Of a DNA stretch of 64,000 nucleotides, positions 17,840 through 28,472 are shown in pieces. This stretch comes from Stutzerimonas nosocomialis. Its GTDB lineage: Bacteria > Pseudomonadota > Gammaproteobacteria > Pseudomonadales > Pseudomonadaceae. Position 1 is the first letter of the stretch. Each line of letters starts with the position of its first letter. A program made the position numbers and the translations under genes. The stretch is taken from contig NZ_QLAE01000017.1 of NCBI RefSeq assembly GCF_005876855.1, positions 1-64,000 of the forward strand, in the 5' to 3' direction. Below the pieces are notes generated by a model that was not told the DNA's origin, ran no database searches, and saw nothing but the letters and a program-made list of their open reading frames with translations.

Positions 17840-18850
17840 ATGGGCGTTGATCTTTCCTTAATCTGGGCCGTCATCATCATCTTCGGCCTGATGATGTACG
17901 TCGTCATGGACGGCTTCGACCTGGGCATCGGCATCCTCTTTCCGTTCGTGCAGGAAGAGAGCAAGCGCGATGTGATGATGAACACCGCCGCGCCCATCTG
18001 GGACGGCAACGAGACCTGGCTGGTGCTCGGCGGGGCGGGGCTGTTCGCTGCCTTTCCGCTGGCCTATTCGGTGGTGCTGCCGGCGCTCTACCTGCCGATC
18101 ATCTTCATGCTCATGGGGCTGATCTTCCGGGGCGTGGCCTTCGAGCTGCGCTTCAAGGCCACCCAGCTCAAGCGGCACATCTGGGACAAGTCGTTCATCG
18201 GCGGCTCGATCTGCGCGACGTTCTTCCAGGGCGTGGCGCTGGGAGCCTTCATCAGCGGCATGCCGGTGGAGGATCGGCGTTTCGCCGGTGGCGCACTGGA
18301 CTGGTTCACGCCGTTCTCGCTGTTCTGCGGGGTGGCGCTGATCGTCGCCTACGCCTTGCTCGGCTGCACCTGGCTGATCATGAAGACCGATGGCGAGTTG
18401 CAGGAGCGCATGCGCAAGCTGGGCAAGCCGCTGGTGCTGCTGTTGTTGCTGATGATCGGCATCGTCAGTATCTGGACGCCGCTGACCCACCCGGATATCG
18501 CCGACCGCTGGTTCACCACGCCGAACCTGTTCCTGTTCATGCCGGTGCCGGTGCTGGTCCTGCTGTGCACCTTCTTCCTGCTGCGCTCGATCCGCAGCGA
18601 GGCGCACTACACGCCGTTCCTGCTGACCCTGGGGCTGATCTTCCTCGGCTACAGCGGCCTTGGCATCAGCCTCTGGCCGAACATTATCCCGCCGTCGGTG
18701 ACGATCTGGGAGGCGGCCGCGCCGCCCGAAAGCCAGGGCTTCGCCCTGGTGGGTGCGCTGCTGATCATTCCCATCATCCTGGTGTACACCGCCTGGAGTT
18801 ACTACGTGTTCCGCGGCAAGGTGACGGCCGATGACGGCTATCACCACTGA
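17840..18850 (+). CDS. cioB: cyanide-insensitive (bd-type) terminal oxidase subunit II
   Basis: A 336-residue CydB/CioB family subunit with about eight or nine transmembrane helices. The N-terminal block LIWAVIIIFGLMMYVVMDGFDLGIGIL and WDGNETWLVLGG are family signatures. The ATG lies one base after the cioA stop, so the two are translated together. The complex works in the cytoplasmic membrane. Confidence 0.94.
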   Translation: MGVDLSLIWAVIIIFGLMMYVVMDGFDLGIGILFPFVQEESKRDVMMNTAAPIWDGNETWLVLGGAGLFAAFPLAYSVVLPALYLPIIFMLMGLIFRGVAFELRFKATQLKRHIWDKSFIGGSICATFFQGVALGAFISGMPVEDRRFAGGALDWFTPFSLFCGVALIVAYALLGCTWLIMKTDGELQERMRKLGKPLVLLLLLMIGIVSIWTPLTHPDIADRWFTTPNLFLFMPVPVLVLLCTFFLLRSIRSEAHYTPFLLTLGLIFLGYSGLGISLWPNIIPPSVTIWEAAAPPESQGFALVGALLIIPIILVYTAWSYYVFRGKVTADDGYHH

Positions 18851-18874
18851 CGGCCAGGCCGGGGAGGGCGCGCC

Positions 18875-19033
18875 ATGGATATGAAGCCCGACGACAAGGG
18901 TTCGAAGGAGCAAAAGCCGCTGTGGCAGCGCATGGCCTGGCTGGTGGGCCTCTGGGGCGCCAGTGTGCTGGCGCTCGGGACGCTGGCCTATGTGATCCGC
19001 CTGTTCATGTCGGCGGCCGGACTGACCACCTGA
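18875..19033 (+). CDS. DUF2474 small membrane protein, probable oxidase-associated subunit
   Basis: A 52-residue gene (ATG at 18875, stop TGA at 19031-19033), preceded by GGGGAGGG. The N-terminus is charged (MDMKPDDKGSKEQK), then one helix about residues 20-45 (AWLVGLWGASVLALGTLAYV). Genes of this type follow cioB in many Proteobacteria and look analogous to CydX, the small subunit that stabilises cytochrome bd; that role is inferred from position. It is easy to miss because of its length. Confidence 0.8.
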   Translation: MDMKPDDKGSKEQKPLWQRMAWLVGLWGASVLALGTLAYVIRLFMSAAGLTT

Positions 19034-19087
19034 TCCGGCTCGGCATTCATCCAGGCCGCGCGCCCTCTCGTGAGGCGTCTGCGGCCC

Positions 19088-20125
19088 TCAGCCGGCCTGC
19101 CGCTGCGCGCGACGGAATTCCCCGGGTGTCTGTCCGCTCCAGCGCTTGAACGCCCGCTGGAACGCCTCGGCCGAGGCGAAACCCAGCAGCCAGGCGATTT
19201 CCCCGAATGCCGCTTCGGTGTCGCGAATGTAGGCCATCGCCAGGTCGCGCCGGGTGTCGTTGAGGATGCTCCGGTAGCTGGTGCCTTCCTCGGCGAGTTT
19301 CCGGCGCAGCGTCCAGGTCGGCGTCTGCAGGCGCTGGGCGATCTGTTGCAGGTCCGGTTCCTGACCCTTGAGCAAGGGCCCGAGAATCTGCGTGATGCGC
19401 TCGCGCAGGCTGCGTGTGCGGGTGCGCTGCTCCAGTTCCGCTTCGCAGAGCTCGAGCAGGTGGCGCCAGGTGCCGGGACAGTGCTCGGGGTTGCGCAGCG
19501 CCAGAGCGGGCTGGTCCAGGCGCAGGGCATTGTCGGCGGCGCCGAAGATCAGCGTCGGCCCGAAGAGCGGCTCGTAGCGCGGCGCGTACGCCGGTGCCGG
19601 GAATTCGATGTGCACCGCCGCGGGCATCAGCCCATGGCCGGCGATGGCGCCGAGCTGGGTGATCCAGCTCGCCAGCACGGTGTCGACCACGAAGCGGTTG
19701 TAGGCGTTGTAGGGGCTGATCGAGTAGAAGCGCAGCCAGGCGCCGCGGCTGTCTTCCTCGAAACGGGAATGGCCGCGGTAATTGGCGGCGTACAGCGGTT
19801 CGTAGCGCGTCAGGGCGCGTGCCGCCTCGCGTACCGTCGGGGCCTGGGCCGCGGTGATGCCGGCCAGACCCATGTGGCTGGCCTTGCGCAGCCGGCCCAT
19901 GTCCAACCCCAGCGCGGGGTCGTCGGCGAGCTGGATGGCCGCATGGCCCAGGCGCATGTAGCGGGGAATCGACAGCTGGGCACGCGGATCGGCCAGGCGT
20001 GCCGCGTCCAGCCCGTAGCTTTCCAGCAGCGGGGAGGCATCGATGCCTTTTTCCGCCAGCGCGGCGCCGAGGCTGTGCACGAAGCCTACCGAGAGGTCGC
20101 CGAGCTTGACCCGGGCCGCCGTCAT
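19088..20125 (-). CDS. AraC family transcriptional regulator
   Basis: A 345-residue regulator. The N-terminal two thirds resemble the Arac_binding_2 type of ligand domain found in OruR/ArgR-like and other fatty-acid or amino-acid responsive pseudomonad regulators; the C-terminal 100 residues are a two-helix-turn-helix AraC domain ending in FASAEAFQRAFKRWSGQTPGEFR. Its start overlaps the stop of the upstream hydrolase gene by four bases (ATGA), so they are one operon, divergent from fadH. A tandem CGATCATT repeat over the fadH -35 box is a good candidate for its binding site. Confidence 0.88.
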   Translation of the reverse strand: MTAARVKLGDLSVGFVHSLGAALAEKGIDASPLLESYGLDAARLADPRAQLSIPRYMRLGHAAIQLADDPALGLDMGRLRKASHMGLAGITAAQAPTVREAARALTRYEPLYAANYRGHSRFEEDSRGAWLRFYSISPYNAYNRFVVDTVLASWITQLGAIAGHGLMPAAVHIEFPAPAYAPRYEPLFGPTLIFGAADNALRLDQPALALRNPEHCPGTWRHLLELCEAELEQRTRTRSLRERITQILGPLLKGQEPDLQQIAQRLQTPTWTLRRKLAEEGTSYRSILNDTRRDLAMAYIRDTEAAFGEIAWLLGFASAEAFQRAFKRWSGQTPGEFRRAQRQAG

Positions 20126-21126
20126 GGGCGTTCGGACAGCCAGTGGTTGACCAGACGCACCGGCATCTGGTGGTTGGGCGCCTGCGCCCTGCGCGGCGAG
20201 CCCAGCAGGTTCCAGGGCAGGCCGAGGGTGGTCACCGCGATCTGTGGCAGCTCCTGCGGCAGTGGCGCGGCGTCGGGGCCGCAGGTCTCGATCGTCACGG
20301 CTCCGGGAATCGCCAGGATATCGGTGCGCTCGTCGACGCCGGCATAGGCATCGCAGCCGAGAGCGACCTGCAGCCGTCCGGCCGGCGTTTCGACCGGCGC
20401 CGGTCGGGGCTGCTCCGAGGCGTCGCTGTAGCGCCGCTCGTAGCGGCTGACCGAGTGCTTCTGCCAGAGGCCATCGAGTGGCTGCCCGCTGGCGTCGAAC
20501 ACCAGGCTGATCTGGCGCAAGGGGCCGTCACCGACTTTCAGGGTGCGGTCTTCGAGCCGTGGCTCGGGCAGCACCACGGAGCCGGCGACCAGCGTCACGC
20601 CGAATTCGGCGGCCAGCTGGCCGAAGATTTCCTGGTAGGCCTCGGCCATCTGCGAGGCCTTCATCCGCAGCACGGCATCGGTGCGCCGGTCGTCGCCCTC
20701 GTTGGCGAGCAGGGCGCCGAGGTAGCGAAACGGGTTGCTCATGGCCATCAGCTGCATGGCGTCGCGCAGGGTCCTGGCCTGTTGCACCTCGGCCTTCTCG
20801 CCGAGGGCGAACAGGCCGGTGCCGACGTGTTCGGGCAGCACGACGATGGTCTGCGGGCCGAGCATGCCAGCCTGGCGCGCCTGTTCCAGGTAGGTGGCGA
20901 ACTTCAGGTGCAGCCGCTCGTGGCTCTGATAGTCGGCGGGCATCAGGCGCGTCTCCACGCCGAGCAGGTTGGGGCCGGCGCCCGGTTCGCCCTCGCTGGT
21001 GATGGGGAGCAGGCGCAGGTCCGAGAGCAGCGGGCCGCTCGCCCGGTCGCGTGTCCACTGCAGGTAGAGCAGCAGGGCCGCAAGCGACAGCAGAACGACA
21101 AGGACGAGCCTGAGAAGACGACGCAT
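20122..21126 (-). CDS. membrane-anchored carbon-nitrogen hydrolase (nitrilase fold)
   Basis: A 334-residue protein with one N-terminal membrane anchor (about residues 3-22, LLRLVLVVLLSLAALLLYL) and a nitrilase-superfamily domain. The catalytic triad can be placed as Glu in VVLPEHVG, Lys in LWQKHSVSRYE and Cys in LGCDAYAG. The start at 21126 (MRRLLRLV) follows the in-frame alternatives that would add a 34-residue segment unlike a signal. The family hydrolyses C-N bonds of amides or nitriles; the substrate is unknown. The stop overlaps the AraC regulator gene. Confidence 0.8.
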   Translation of the reverse strand: MRRLLRLVLVVLLSLAALLLYLQWTRDRASGPLLSDLRLLPITSEGEPGAGPNLLGVETRLMPADYQSHERLHLKFATYLEQARQAGMLGPQTIVVLPEHVGTGLFALGEKAEVQQARTLRDAMQLMAMSNPFRYLGALLANEGDDRRTDAVLRMKASQMAEAYQEIFGQLAAEFGVTLVAGSVVLPEPRLEDRTLKVGDGPLRQISLVFDASGQPLDGLWQKHSVSRYERRYSDASEQPRPAPVETPAGRLQVALGCDAYAGVDERTDILAIPGAVTIETCGPDAAPLPQELPQIAVTTLGLPWNLLGSPRRAQAPNHQMPVRLVNHWLSERP

Positions 21127-21200
21127 GAAAGGCCACGAGGTTGGATGACCGGGCCAGCCTAGGGCGGTCGCGGCAAAAAGCCAAGTCGAGGTGCGCAAAA

Positions 21201-21227
21201 CGATCATTAAGTTGTGTGTTTCGATCA

Positions 21228-21229
<2 letters not shown>
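21201..21229 (+). repeat. tandem CGATCATT direct repeat, candidate AraC-type operator
   Basis: Two identical 8-mers CGATCATT start at 21201 and 21222, exactly 21 bp apart (two helical turns). The downstream copy runs into the -35 box of the proposed fadH promoter. This geometry matches that of AraC family activators, and a divergent AraC regulator gene is adjacent. A near copy (CGATCAAT) overlaps the fadH start at 21307-21314. Confidence 0.6.
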
Positions 21230-23343
<2,114 letters not shown>

Positions 23344-23349
23344 GCCCCA

Positions 23350-23374
23350 AGCCCCGCCCCGCAGCGGGGCTTTT
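23350..23374 (+). terminator. intrinsic terminator after fadH
   Basis: Perfect 8-bp stem AGCCCCGC/GCGGGGCT (23350-23357/23364-23371) with a 6-base loop, followed by TTTT. The T tract is short, so some read-through into the next gene is likely. Confidence 0.75.
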
Positions 23375-23393
23375 CGTTCGAAGGAGCTGCGCC

Positions 23394-23810
23394 ATGCCCG
23401 CACTGATGCTGCAAACCCCGGTAGCCGACAGCCTCGACCACTGGCACCGGATGGTCGCTGCACGCGACCTCTCGTCCCTGCCGGTCCTGCTCGCCGACGA
23501 CGCGGTGTTCCGCTCGCCGATGGCGTTCAAACCCTACGAGGGGGCGAGGGCGGTCAACCTGATCCTGAACTCGGTGCTGGGCGTCTTCGAGGACTTCCGC
23601 TACCACCGGCAGCTCGCCTGCGCCGACGGGCTGAACGTGGTGCTCGAATTCAGCGCCCGGGTCGGTACGCGAACGCTCAAGGGCATCGACATGATCGCCT
23701 TCGACGAGGCCGGGAAGATCCGCGAGTTCGAGGTGATGATCCGTCCGATGAGCGCGCTGCAGGCGCTCGGCGACGAGATGGGCCGACGCCTGGCCAACCC
23801 CGGGGCGTGA
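23394..23810 (+). CDS. NTF2-like (SnoaL-type) small protein
   Basis: A 138-residue protein with the pattern of an alpha+beta NTF2-like cone: an N-terminal helix with HWHRMVAARDLSSLPVLLADDAVFRSPM, then strands ending FEVMIRPMSALQAL. Members include isomerases, dehydratases and non-enzymatic ligand-binding proteins; no catalytic set is evident. An AAGGAG box precedes the ATG at 23394. It follows fadH after a terminator with a short T tract, so it may be transcribed together with it in part. Confidence 0.75.
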   Translation: MPALMLQTPVADSLDHWHRMVAARDLSSLPVLLADDAVFRSPMAFKPYEGARAVNLILNSVLGVFEDFRYHRQLACADGLNVVLEFSARVGTRTLKGIDMIAFDEAGKIREFEVMIRPMSALQALGDEMGRRLANPGA

Positions 23811-24018
23811 GGGATTTGACCAGACCATCACAGTTTCCCGGCTCCACCTATCGAAGCCTCGGGAGGCGCCCGGGCCACTGCCAACCCAGTCACACTGCCC
23901 CCTCGGGCTTTTCCCCTAGACTTGCGCGACAATGAGATAGCGTGGTTTTCGCAGGTACCATGCCATCTTTGAAAAAGCGCTGGCCCGGCCATGCCCGGGT
24001 CACAGAGGACGTCCGAGG

Positions 24019-25380
24019 ATGCAGAACAAACCGCAGATAGCCGAAGCAGTGCTGTTCTTTGGTGAGCATGGCATCTGCAAGGAAATGCTCTATCCCGAAT
24101 TCGAAGCCTTGCTGGACGGCGTGGTCGACATGCCCGAATTCGCCGATCAGCAGATGCGCGTCGCTTACGTGCTGATCAACCCTCGGCTGCTGATCCGCGG
24201 CGTGGTGTTCTTTTATCTCGATTTCAACGAAGACGGGTCCGCCGACAGCGGCTGGAACATCCCGCTGCGCCATCTGGCCGAGCGCGCCGGACGTGGTCCT
24301 GACCTGGGCGCCGGTCCGATCCGCCTGGCTTGCCGCAGCCAATGCCCGGTGGCATGGCACCAGATGCACCTGTGGGACCCCAGCCTTGCGCCGGGCAAGA
24401 ACGACCTGGTGCTGTTGCGCGACCAGATCAAGCGCAACCAGATGGGCCTGCTGGTCGATGACGAAACACCCGCCAGCGTGCCGGCCGAGCGCCTGCAGAT
24501 GGCCGCCGAGGATCGCTGGGTGGCGGCCGACCCGGCCAAGGACGAAGCGGCCAAGCAGGCGGAGAAGCTCGAGCAGGAGCACCGTCTCAAGACCGCCCAG
24601 CTGATCAAGCAGCAGCGTCTGCGGATCGCCAGCCTCAGCCAGCAGCGCGAGGACGAGATCGCCCAGCTCAGGCAGATCAGCGAGTCCCAGCAGAACCAGC
24701 TGCGCGAAGAGCTGCGCCAGTTGCAGCAGAAGCTGCGCCAGCAGGAAGACCTCAACGCCAGTCTCAAGAACCAGCTGGCTACCCAGGTCGAGAGCTTCCA
24801 GAAAGCACGCGAGGAGATGAGCGAGCAGGTCCGCTCGCTCGAGCGCCACGGGCGTGCCGAGGTCGACGTTGCCCGGGCGCAGTTCGAGCGCGAAGTGGAA
24901 GCGCGCGTGGCGGCGGCTGTCGTGGAGTACAAGGAGCAGATCGCCATTCGCGACGTCGAGCTGTCGTACCGCAACGAGCTGGACACCGCGCTGGAGGAGG
25001 AAATCGAGCGGCTCAAGCGCGAGCGCGAAGAGCTGGTGCGCCAGGGGAGCGACAACATCCTGGAAAAGCTTTCGCGCCTGGGTGTGGTGTTCGTCGTCTA
25101 CCACCCCGGCGCCGGCCACCTGACCATCGCTCTGCAGGACATCGCCCGTTACCAGGAAAACCCGATGGCCTACGCCGCGTCCAAGTGCTTCGTCTCCGAG
25201 GAGCAGTACCGGCAGTGGCTCAAGCACTACCAGGACCCGTCCTGCGAGGCAAGCCTCTCCAGCGGAGAGCGCTGCGCCATTCCGCTGGACCGGGTGGACA
25301 CGCCGGCGCGCTTCGTCGTGAACGAGTCCAACTGCTGCTCGCGGCACAAGTCCGAACACCGCTTGCGTACCGGTAGCTGA
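24019..25380 (+). CDS. conserved coiled-coil protein with cysteine-rich C-terminus
   Basis: A 453-residue cytoplasmic protein of unknown function. Residues 1-150 form a globular domain (FFGEHGICKEMLYPEFEALLDG, WNIPLRHLAERAGRGPDLG). Residues about 175-350 are a long heptad-rich coiled coil (LRQLQQKLRQQEDLNASLKNQ). The C-terminus is again globular and contains cysteines in CFVSEEQY, SCEASLSSGERC and NCCSRHKS, a possible zinc or redox site. Similar proteins are conserved in Pseudomonas and are sometimes loosely labelled as chromosome-partition proteins because of the coil, which is not evidence. The stop overlaps the next gene (TGATG). Confidence 0.75.
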   Translation: MQNKPQIAEAVLFFGEHGICKEMLYPEFEALLDGVVDMPEFADQQMRVAYVLINPRLLIRGVVFFYLDFNEDGSADSGWNIPLRHLAERAGRGPDLGAGPIRLACRSQCPVAWHQMHLWDPSLAPGKNDLVLLRDQIKRNQMGLLVDDETPASVPAERLQMAAEDRWVAADPAKDEAAKQAEKLEQEHRLKTAQLIKQQRLRIASLSQQREDEIAQLRQISESQQNQLREELRQLQQKLRQQEDLNASLKNQLATQVESFQKAREEMSEQVRSLERHGRAEVDVARAQFEREVEARVAAAVVEYKEQIAIRDVELSYRNELDTALEEEIERLKREREELVRQGSDNILEKLSRLGVVFVVYHPGAGHLTIALQDIARYQENPMAYAASKCFVSEEQYRQWLKHYQDPSCEASLSSGERCAIPLDRVDTPARFVVNESNCCSRHKSEHRLRTGS

Positions 25381-26318
25381 TGCCCGGACCGCTGTCGCTG
25401 CCTGGCCGGGCTCCCTTGCACGGGCTCGATCTGGACTGGGTCCGGCGCGCAGGCATCGAGCTCGCCGTGCTGCGGCTCGATCGGGTCGACCCGGAGCTGT
25501 CGGGCAACAAGTGGTTCAAGCTGTCTCATCATCTGCAGGCCGCGGCGGCTTCAGGTGCGTCGGGGCTGATCAGCCTCGGCGGCGCTCACTCCAATCATCT
25601 GCATGCACTGGCCGCCGCCGGGCGCCGTTTCGGTCTTGCCACGGTCGGCCTGTTGCGCGGGCACGCCGTCGAGACGCCCACCGTGGCTGATCTGCGCCGC
25701 TTCGGCATGACGCTGCACTGGCTCGGCTACGACGGCTACCGCCAGCGCCATCGCCCCGACTTCTGGACGCCCTGGCTCGACCGTCATCCCGGTCATCATC
25801 CGATTCCCGAGGGAGGCGGTGGGCTTGCCGGTGCGCGGGGTTGCGCTGCGCTGGTCGAGCAGGTGCGTGGCCAGTTGGGCGAAGTGGGTCTCGACGACTA
25901 CGACGGCTGGTGGCTCGCCGCGGGGACGGGTACCACCCTGGCCGGTCTGGCCATCGCCGAAGCCGGCCAGCGCATGGTCTACGGCGCACTGGCGGGGCCG
26001 CCTTCGCACGGCGTTGTCGAGGGCGTCGACGCGCTCCTCGCCCAGACCGGCCAGGTGCGGCGCCCGTACAGGTTGATCGAGGCGAGCCGCGGCGGCTTCG
26101 GTCGGTTCGACCAGACCCTGGCACGTTTTCTTTTCGAGACCGAAGCAGCCTCGGGCGTGCCACTGGAGCCGGTCTACACCGCCAAGGCGCTGCTGGCGTT
26201 GCGCGAGTTTCTGCAGCACGGCGGCCTCGAGCCCGGCACGCGCCTGGTGTTCGTTCATACCGGCGGTCTGCAGGGGCGCCGCGCGGCCGACGCCGAACTG
26301 CGTCGGCTGGCCACCTGA
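25380..26318 (+). CDS. PLP-dependent ACC deaminase / D-cysteine desulfhydrase family enzyme
   Basis: A 312-residue fold-type II PLP protein. The Schiff-base lysine is K44 in the motif LSGNKWFKL, followed by GGAHSNHLHALAAAG and the glycine-rich phosphate loop AAGTGTTLAGL. The relatives are 1-aminocyclopropane-1-carboxylate deaminase and D-cysteine desulfhydrase (D-cysteine to pyruvate, ammonia and H2S). D-cysteine desulfhydrase is the more common assignment for this pseudomonad type, but the substrate cannot be decided from sequence. Start ATG overlaps the preceding stop by one base. The next gene starts two bases after its stop. Confidence 0.82.
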   Translation: MPGPLSLPGRAPLHGLDLDWVRRAGIELAVLRLDRVDPELSGNKWFKLSHHLQAAAASGASGLISLGGAHSNHLHALAAAGRRFGLATVGLLRGHAVETPTVADLRRFGMTLHWLGYDGYRQRHRPDFWTPWLDRHPGHHPIPEGGGGLAGARGCAALVEQVRGQLGEVGLDDYDGWWLAAGTGTTLAGLAIAEAGQRMVYGALAGPPSHGVVEGVDALLAQTGQVRRPYRLIEASRGGFGRFDQTLARFLFETEAASGVPLEPVYTAKALLALREFLQHGGLEPGTRLVFVHTGGLQGRRAADAELRRLAT

Positions 26319-26319
26319 G

Positions 26320-27450
26320 ATGGACTTTGGAATCCCTCGGATGAACAAACCTCTACACCCCGATCAGCTGCGCAGCCTGGTGCCTCTCAATGCCCTGTCG
26401 CGCCGCCAGTTGCGTGAGTTGCAGGATCAACTGACGCCACGGCCACTGCTCGCCGGGGAGCTTCTGTTCGGCGTGCAGGACAATGCCGCGACGCTGTTCT
26501 TCCTGCTCTCCGGCGAGTTGCTGCTGCAGGCGGGCGACGGGCGGGAGCGGCGTCTGGTGGCCGGTACCGCCGCAAGTTGCTATTGCGTCGGCCCGGGCCC
26601 GCGCTGGCGGCGGGCACATGCGTTGTCCGACTGCAGCGTGCTGGCCATCGACAGCGCCCAGCTCGACCGCCTGCTGACCTGGCGCCAGGCCTATCAGGAC
26701 CTGCTCGTGCAGTTGTCGCTCGAAGGCCATTCGCCCGAGTGGCTCGAGCTGCTGCTGGAAAACCCCTTGTTCGCCAAGGTGCCGCCGGCCAACGTGCGAC
26801 GCATGCTCGATCGGCTGGAAAGCCTGGCTGTCGTCGCCGGGCAGACGCTGATCCAGCAGGGCGATGTCGGCGATGGCTGTTTCTTCCTCAAGGCCGGGCG
26901 CGCCGAAGTCGTCCGGGACGCCGAGAGCGGGCGACAACTGGTCGCCGAACTCGAGGTCGGCGCCTGTTTCGGCGAAGAGGCGCTGCTCGCCGACCGCCCG
27001 CGCAATGCGACGGTGACCATGCTCGAGGACGGGGTCGTGCTGCGTCTGGCCCGTGCCGATTTTCACGCGCTGCTGGAGGCGCCGGTGGTTGCCGACGTGT
27101 CCCTGGCCCAGGCGGCGCGCCTGCTCGACTCGGGCGCGCAGTGGCTGGATATCCGCTTGCAGGAGGAATACGAACGCGGGCACGCGCTGCAAGCCTTGCA
27201 CATGCCGCTGGACCTGCTGCGGCTCAAGGCGCGCCTGCTCGATCGCAGCCGTACCTACCTCTGCTACTGCGACAGCGGCAAGCGCAGCGCCAGCGCGGTG
27301 TTCCTGCTGACCCAGCTGGGATTCAGCGCCTTCGTTCTGCGCGATGGGGTCCAAGGCCTGCCGGCGGTCCAGCACGATGCGCTGCTGTGCCAGAGCGGCT
27401 CCGGCTACCTGGCCCGCTCGGGTGGGCGCATCGAGCGCAGCCGCGACTAG
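26320..27450 (+). CDS. cyclic nucleotide-binding and rhodanese domain protein
   Basis: A 376-residue protein with two cNMP-binding-like domains and a rhodanese domain. Domain 1 (about 25-130) has the beta-roll pattern (LLFGVQDNAATLFFLLSGELLL) but no phosphate-binding cassette. Domain 2 (about 150-255) has a full cassette (GACFGEEALLADRPRNATVTM). The rhodanese domain (about 265-365) carries the active loop CDSGKRS with Cys317. Start: ATG at 26320 is coupled to the preceding gene; ATG at 26341 would remove seven residues and cannot be excluded. Conserved in Pseudomonas; suggested role is cNMP-controlled sulfur transfer, as inference. Confidence 0.8.
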   Translation: MDFGIPRMNKPLHPDQLRSLVPLNALSRRQLRELQDQLTPRPLLAGELLFGVQDNAATLFFLLSGELLLQAGDGRERRLVAGTAASCYCVGPGPRWRRAHALSDCSVLAIDSAQLDRLLTWRQAYQDLLVQLSLEGHSPEWLELLLENPLFAKVPPANVRRMLDRLESLAVVAGQTLIQQGDVGDGCFFLKAGRAEVVRDAESGRQLVAELEVGACFGEEALLADRPRNATVTMLEDGVVLRLARADFHALLEAPVVADVSLAQAARLLDSGAQWLDIRLQEEYERGHALQALHMPLDLLRLKARLLDRSRTYLCYCDSGKRSASAVFLLTQLGFSAFVLRDGVQGLPAVQHDALLCQSGSGYLARSGGRIERSRD

Positions 27451-28385
27451 TCGCGGGCGTCGAGGGCGGGCCAGCGGTCCGGTACCACGAACACCCGTTG
27501 CGCCTCTTCCCAGACACTACCCGTACCTTGCAGCCGCGCCATCAGCCGTGCGGGCGACTGTTCGTCGAGCGTCGGGCGAGCCTGCGTGTCCGCTGCGCTT
27601 GTGTCGGGCTCGCGTTCCTGCCGGGCCGGCGAAAGCCAGACCTGGCGAGGCAACATCAGCCAGTGGCTTTCGCCGGCCTGCTGGTGCAGCGCCGGCCAGT
27701 CTCGCTGGCGCACCCAGAGCCCACGCAGGTGCGCCGGATTCGCCCCGGCAGGTGACGAGCAGCCGCCAGCCCACGGCTCGAACAGGTATCCGCCGAGCCA
27801 GAGAGCCGGCCGGATGGGGCTGCCGGTGAGTTCGGCGAGCGCCGGCCGGGCCTGCTCGCGGGTGCTCAGACTCAGTTGATGATGCAGCAGGTGGTCCAGC
27901 TTGAGGTCCAGGCGATCATGGCCGCCGGGGCCGATCCAGTGACGGGGCGCGTCGTCGCCGCGCGTGCCGTTGCCCAGGTAGAACTTCACCGCCAGCTCGA
28001 GGTGATGCACGCCCTCCGGATCGCGTAGCAGCAGGTCCAGCTCGCCGAGGGTATTGCCGCCTACGCGGATCGGCAGGTTGGCGACGATCAGGTCGATGTC
28101 CGGCGCGTGGTTAAGGGCGTACTGCCAGAGGCGCTCGTAGTACAGCCCCAGGCGCCGGTTGCTGCGCTGGGCGAGCCATTCCTGCAGCCCTTCGGCGGCG
28201 CTGTCCTGATGGAGCAGCCAGTCGGCGAGCAGATCGGGCTGGCTGTACCAGCGGCTGGCCGAGAGCGGGTGACGCAGCGCGGGCGAAGCCTCCAGCAGCG
28301 ACGGCGACAGAATCGCCCAGGCCAGATCGCGCACCTGGGGGTGCCTGAGGGTTCGCATGAGGTCGGCGTACAGGGCGGCTGTCAT
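27447..28385 (-). CDS. DUF1853 family protein
   Basis: A 312-residue protein of a family known only from its conservation. The sequence has the motifs LGLYYERLWQYAL, GELDLLLRD and HLELAVKFYLG; the last resembles a PD-(D/E)xK nuclease core (E-LDLL ... E-AVKFY), which is my inference. It converges with the cNMP/rhodanese gene, overlapping its end by four bases, and is divergent from nadK with an 87-base gap. The ATG at 28385 starts MTAALYADLMRTLRHP, the usual family N-terminus. Confidence 0.8.
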   Translation of the reverse strand: MTAALYADLMRTLRHPQVRDLAWAILSPSLLEASPALRHPLSASRWYSQPDLLADWLLHQDSAAEGLQEWLAQRSNRRLGLYYERLWQYALNHAPDIDLIVANLPIRVGGNTLGELDLLLRDPEGVHHLELAVKFYLGNGTRGDDAPRHWIGPGGHDRLDLKLDHLLHHQLSLSTREQARPALAELTGSPIRPALWLGGYLFEPWAGGCSSPAGANPAHLRGLWVRQRDWPALHQQAGESHWLMLPRQVWLSPARQEREPDTSAADTQARPTLDEQSPARLMARLQGTGSVWEEAQRVFVVPDRWPALDARD

Positions 28386-28472
28386 CCGCCAAGCATAGTC
28401 GACCCTGGTTTGCCGCTGCCGTGGCCTTCGCCCATAATCGCGCAGACCCGCCTCGGCCCTCTCGGGAGTTCT

